A DNA stretch of 64,000 nucleotides from Acidobacteriota bacterium. GTDB taxonomy: Bacteria > Acidobacteriota > Blastocatellia > Pyrinomonadales > Pyrinomonadaceae. Under the pieces are notes generated by a model that saw nothing but the letters and a program-made list of their open reading frames with translations, had not been told where the DNA came from and ran no database searches. This document shows, piece by piece, positions 60,106 to 64,000 of this stretch (the stretch's first letter is position 1; every line of letters begins with the position of its first letter). Where the stretch lies: the NCBI GenBank assembly GCA_020199775.1, contig JAIVJZ010000005.1:59750-123749 (forward strand), read 5' to 3'. Position numbers and translations under genes: made by a program.

Positions 60106-61578
60106 ATGCCGCTTTCGCGCCCACGTCGCCGTGCGAGCGGCGCAAGCCGACCGTCGCGCCTGTGGTTTATTTGCGGGGCGTTCATCCTGATGTCGTGCGC
60201 AAATCTCGCCGCACAATCTCAGTCTATCAACGCCCGGATCACGGTCGTATCGCTGATGCCTCCGCGGGTCAGGGTGGAGGCTGAACGCGCCGAAGCTACG
60301 AAGGCGTGGTCGTTTCGCAACGCTTATGCCGGAATCATCGGCCTCGGGGAACGCATCGAGAATTTGTCGCTGTCCGACGCTCAGGGTGTGGAAATAGCCG
60401 CGCGCAAACTGGCTGCGGGCGAATACGAAGCCGCGCGCGCGGCGACGAAAATCAGCTACGAACTCAAACTCGATCCGCCGCGCGGCACGAACGACACCGC
60501 GCACGCTTCATGGTTGACGGTCACGCGCGGCGTGTTGATGCCCGGCGACCTGCTGCCATTGCCGTCGGCGCGCGCGCGCTTGAGTTTGACGCTGCCCGCC
60601 CAATGGAAAGTCGCCACAGTGGAAACTCGAAACGGCGGCGGGCAATATGAAATCGAAGATGCCGAGTCGTCTATCTTTTTCGTCGGGGCTGATCTGCGTC
60701 AGACGCAGACGCGCGTGAGCGGGATGGAACTCACGTTTGCCACTGCGGGCGAATGGGCTTTCGCAGACGAGGCTGTGGTCAGGCTAGTTCGCGACATCGT
60801 CGAACGGCACGCGCGCATCAACGGCAGCCTGCCGCGGAATGCGTTGATTTTACTCGCCCCGTTTCCGCAAACCGCGGACGCTTCGCGTTGGAGCGCGGAG
60901 ACGCGCGGCGGGACGGTCTTCTTTCTCTCGGGACGGTCTCCATCGAAAGCCGCCGGACTCGCGCGTTTGAGCGTCCCGCTGGCGCATGAGATTTTGCACC
61001 TCTGGATCCCGAACGCCTTGGCGTTGAGCGGTGATTACGCCTGGTTCTACGAAGGCTTCACCGTCTATCAATCAATACGTGTGAGCGTCGAACTCGGATA
61101 TTTAACTTTTCAGGATTACCTCGATTCGCTGGCGCGCGCTTACGATAACTATCTCGCGCAACGGGAGCAAGACAAGCATTCTCTGATCGAAGCCTCCGCG
61201 CGCCGTTGGGGCGGGAGCAGTGGTCTGATTTATCACAAAGGAATGCTGGTGGCCGCGCTCTATGATCTGACGGTGAGGCAGCAGAGTCGCGGGAAGCGCG
61301 GCCTAGACGATGTCTACCGCTCGCTATTCCGCCAGCAGCGGACGGGCTTTGAAAAACGGGAGGGAAATGCCACTGTGATCGCAACGCTTAATCGCGTCGC
61401 AGGCGGAGGCGATTTCTCGAAACGTTATATCGAAAGCGCAAGCCCGCTCGATTTAGCCGCCGCTCTGGGTGCGTTCGGCTTAAAGTTGGAACGTAACAGG
61501 GCAAGTACGCGGATCAACGTGGCCGATTCGATAAGTCGCCCCCAACGCGATTTATTGCGTCAGATGGGCTACAATTAG
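60106..61578 (+). CDS. M61-like (glycyl aminopeptidase-type) metallopeptidase, exported
   Basis: 490 residues from ATG 60106; the frame is open upstream to 60007 with a possible ATG at 60073. A signal peptide is present (PSRLWFICGAFILMSCANLA). The peptidase core has HEILHLW (about 294-300) and, about 20 residues on, YEGFTVYQS, where the Glu would be the third zinc ligand, as in M61 and other gluzincins. The following helices (DYLDSLARAYDNYLAQREQD, IYHKGMLVAALYDLTVRQ) are typical of that group. The usual C-terminal PDZ domain is lacking, though a short YIESASPLDLAAALGAFGL segment remains. Probably periplasmic. Confidence 0.8.
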   Translation: MPLSRPRRRASGASRPSRLWFICGAFILMSCANLAAQSQSINARITVVSLMPPRVRVEAERAEATKAWSFRNAYAGIIGLGERIENLSLSDAQGVEIAARKLAAGEYEAARAATKISYELKLDPPRGTNDTAHASWLTVTRGVLMPGDLLPLPSARARLSLTLPAQWKVATVETRNGGGQYEIEDAESSIFFVGADLRQTQTRVSGMELTFATAGEWAFADEAVVRLVRDIVERHARINGSLPRNALILLAPFPQTADASRWSAETRGGTVFFLSGRSPSKAAGLARLSVPLAHEILHLWIPNALALSGDYAWFYEGFTVYQSIRVSVELGYLTFQDYLDSLARAYDNYLAQREQDKHSLIEASARRWGGSSGLIYHKGMLVAALYDLTVRQQSRGKRGLDDVYRSLFRQQRTGFEKREGNATVIATLNRVAGGGDFSKRYIESASPLDLAAALGAFGLKLERNRASTRINVADSISRPQRDLLRQMGYN

Positions 61579-61696
61579 AAAGACTCCGGGATCGTCGAGT
61601 TCCGAGTCCGACTATAAATTCAAACTTGTCCCGGTGCGATTGCTAATTCAGAATTTCCACGCACGTCGCGCAGACTTCGTATTCATCATCCGCCAC

Positions 61697-62848
61697 ATGA
61701 AAATTTTTGGCATCACCGAAAATCTCAATTTTAACTCTCTTCGAGTTTCGCCGTCCTACCTGCTGTTACTGCTCGTCGTCACATTCGTTTCTGGTTGCAC
61801 GACTCTGGCGAGTAAGAACGATACGGGAGTCGTGATCGCACGCCGCGCGCAGGTGCGGAGTTCGATTGCCGTCGTGGCGGCGGACTTATCGGAGGTGGTG
61901 CGTGGCGATGTCGTGGATATTTTGGATTCGACGACGGCCGAGAACGGCGAGCGTTGGTTGCGCGTGCGCGCGCACGATGCCGAGAACACGGAGGGCTGGA
62001 TTGAAGCCCGCAACGTCATGCCGCAGGACTTGCTAGACCGCTCCGTCCAAGTCGCCGCAGAAGACAAAGACATTCCGGCGCAGGCCACCGGGCAACTCAG
62101 GGCGAGCACGAATCTGCGTTCGTCGGCGGATCGCAGCGGCACGGAGAATATCTTGCTGAAATTAGAGAGCGGCGCGCATTTCGAGATCATCGGATGGAAG
62201 CGCGTGCCGAAACCTAAAGCATCTGAAACCACGGAGAGCGACGACGCGCCGAAGGCTGGTGCGGCCACAGAAGGGGGAAGTAAGCAGAAGGATAGCAGTG
62301 AGGACAAGGAGGCTGAGGAGTTGAATGAACTCTGGTACAAAGTCCGTCTGCCGCGAGCTATTTCGCCAGCGCCCGCTGGTTGGGTTTATGCCAAACAGGT
62401 CGAGTTGACAGTGCCGAGCGACATTATTTTTTATCGCACCGGGCGCGAGTTCGTGGCCTGGCAGAGGCTCGACGACGCGGGCGACCCGGGTCAGTCTGCG
62501 CCGAAAGATAAAGACGCGGCGAAAGAAGCGCAGCCGGGTAGTTGGGTGATTCTGGAAAAGAGCAGTTCCGATAAGCCGAGTACGCTGGAAGACCCGGATT
62601 TCGACCGCATCTTCGTGTTGGGTTATGATAAGAGCCGACAGGAGCATTACACGGCTTACCGTAGCCCCGACCTGCACGGCCGCCTTCCGCTACGCGTCGA
62701 GAATAGTAACGGGGAGAAGTTTTTTACGGTCAAGGCGGACGACAACGGTCAGTCGGTCGATGTTCGTTATAAAGTCTACCGGGACGACAGGGGTAATTTG
62801 CGGGTTGATGCACAGGGGACGCTGCCCAAAAGCCCGAAAAAGAAATAA
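61697..62848 (+). CDS. lipoprotein with two bacterial SH3-like domains
   Basis: 383 residues from ATG 61697. A lipoprotein signal with lipobox VSGC (Cys about 34) is followed by two SH3b-type domains (about 45-105: VIARRAQVRSSIAVVAADLS, GERWLRVRAHDAENTEGWIE; and about 133-235: GQLRASTNLRSSADRSG, APAGWVYAKQVEL). An Asp/Lys/Ala/Ser-rich insert splits the second domain. A C-terminal domain without known motif follows (YTAYRSPDLHGRLPLRVE). Probably anchored to a membrane and in contact with peptidoglycan or peptides. It starts 118 bases after the M61-like gene. Confidence 0.78.
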   Translation: MKIFGITENLNFNSLRVSPSYLLLLLVVTFVSGCTTLASKNDTGVVIARRAQVRSSIAVVAADLSEVVRGDVVDILDSTTAENGERWLRVRAHDAENTEGWIEARNVMPQDLLDRSVQVAAEDKDIPAQATGQLRASTNLRSSADRSGTENILLKLESGAHFEIIGWKRVPKPKASETTESDDAPKAGAATEGGSKQKDSSEDKEAEELNELWYKVRLPRAISPAPAGWVYAKQVELTVPSDIIFYRTGREFVAWQRLDDAGDPGQSAPKDKDAAKEAQPGSWVILEKSSSDKPSTLEDPDFDRIFVLGYDKSRQEHYTAYRSPDLHGRLPLRVENSNGEKFFTVKADDNGQSVDVRYKVYRDDRGNLRVDAQGTLPKSPKKK

Positions 62849-62929
62849 CTTAAATCTTTTTCCAACCGCCTCTTAAGAAACAACATCTTGGCGAATTTAG
62901 ATGAGTTGAAATTTTTTTCGCCGGGGGTG

Positions 62930-62957
62930 TTGACAATTAAAAGATTCTGTCTATAAT
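62930..62957 (+). promoter_or_regulatory. strong promoter of the rRNA operon
   Basis: Both elements match consensus: TTGACA (62930-62935) and TATAAT (62952-62957), spacer 16 bases, followed by a GC-rich discriminator (GCCC). It is preceded by an A/T-rich stretch (AATTTTTTTCG) that could act as an UP element. Confidence 0.8.
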
Positions 62958-63404
62958 GCCCATTCGCCTGAAACACGGCAATTGACATTCCAAGCGACAA
63001 CACGATGCGTTGGTCACAGCCGCTTCTCTTTACCTTGAGATGTTTGGGGAGAAGAAGGGCGGTTGTTTCGTCGGCGCAATAAGTTGTTCTGGCAAGGCAA
63101 CTCGAAAAGAGTTGATGCCGTCCAAGGCTGACCCGCTTGACAAGTTGAACGCAATCACGTAAGGTTGCGGTTTGCTTGAGACGAAAAATAATCGTCTGTG
63201 GGCAACTTGAAAGAGTTCATACGCAACTAAGTATGGATTCGGAAAACGAAGAACCGATCTTTGAAAACTAGATAGAGCGTGTCCATGTTAATAACCTTTG
63301 AGAGTTGGAGCGCGCGAGCTTAGGCTCGGCGCAGATAAAACTCGAGAAGAGTCATTATCGGATACTTTTAACCAGTATAAGATAATGTTCCAGAGATACA
63401 AATT
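62958..63404 (+). other. rRNA leader with repeated hairpin motif
   Basis: About 445 bases between promoter and 16S. Two copies of a hairpin-forming motif lie at 63096-63119 (CAACTC, loop GAAAA, GAGTTG) and 63201-63221 (CAACTT, AAGAGTT). A TTTGAAAACTAGATAG segment near 63260 is the type often seen before bacterial 16S genes. No tRNA or gene is seen. These elements may be antitermination or processing sites. Confidence 0.55.

Positions 63405-64000
<596 letters not shown>

Overview
The window is chromosomal DNA from a GC-rich, didermic bacterium, most probably an Acidobacteriota of the class Blastocatellia (subdivision 4). The evidence is a TonB-dependent receptor with a carboxypeptidase-regulatory N-terminal domain, a secreted VWFA-related protein of the type concentrated in Acidobacteria, an OmpA-type outer-membrane protein, and the first ~600 bases of a 16S rRNA gene at the right end. 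The taxonomic call is inference; comparing the partial 16S with a reference set would settle it. No phage, plasmid, CRISPR array, tRNA or complete insertion sequence was seen. Most genes are housekeeping.

Layout. 1-5.4 kb: MauE-like membrane protein, secreted protein, beta-CASP nuclease, sucD, ndk, nuoI. 5.5-10.7 kb: LolD/MacB-type ABC ATPase, CNB-DUF1003 protein, HAD phosphatase, SirB1-like protein, MacB/FtsX permease. 10.7-18 kb: zinc-ribbon membrane proteins, an M28 peptidase and a secreted/TPR trio. 18-20.4 kb: larE and glutamate dehydrogenase. 20.4-25.9 kb: OmpA-like protein and a large BNR-propeller protein. 26-34 kb: rpsA, HU, HIT protein, pgpH, hflX. 34-40 kb: NHL protein, M50 protease, trpS-scpA-scpB-rluB. 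40-46 kb: acyl-CoA dehydrogenase, meaB and methylmalonyl-CoA epimerase (an odd-chain/branched-chain acyl-CoA route), then two tandem parvulin-type PPIases. 46-56 kb: MBL hydrolase, mtnP, BamD-like TPR, PfkB kinase, DUF2007, cutA, LOG-family protein, fabI, M48 peptidase, purH. 56-63 kb: VWA protein, TonB receptor, M61-like peptidase, SH3 lipoprotein. 62.9-64 kb: a strong promoter, a long leader and the 5' part of the 16S gene.

The most striking feature is not a gene. Twenty-two intergenic spaces (about one per 3 kb) are filled by a hairpin whose two arms are each made of 3-5 tandem degenerate HEPTAMERS, separated by a loop of about 5-30 bases. The heptamers fall into several unrelated sequence classes: GAACGAT/GAACGCG, CAGCTAT/CAGCCGT, AAGTTTC/AGGTTTC, GGGGAAA/GGGTAAG, CGTGAAT/CGTAAAT, CTGCTCA, and one worn GTTG-CC type. 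Within a locus the two arms match, up to a perfect 36-bp stem at 29881-29968. The elements start at or inside the stop codon of the upstream gene and end 0-12 bases before the downstream start codon, often where the Shine-Dalgarno sequence should be. They occur between tandem, convergent and divergent genes alike. They resemble the heptameric short tandem repeats (STRR) of cyanobacteria, but folded into an inverted pair. Their origin and function are unknown to me.

Other items worth a second look are a TA-flanked MITE at 50226-50376, two paralogous PPIases whose first parvulin strand motif lies after the domain, an isolated three-cysteine LarE, a possible non-standard start of hflX, and a 25-residue membrane peptide ORF with its own promoter.
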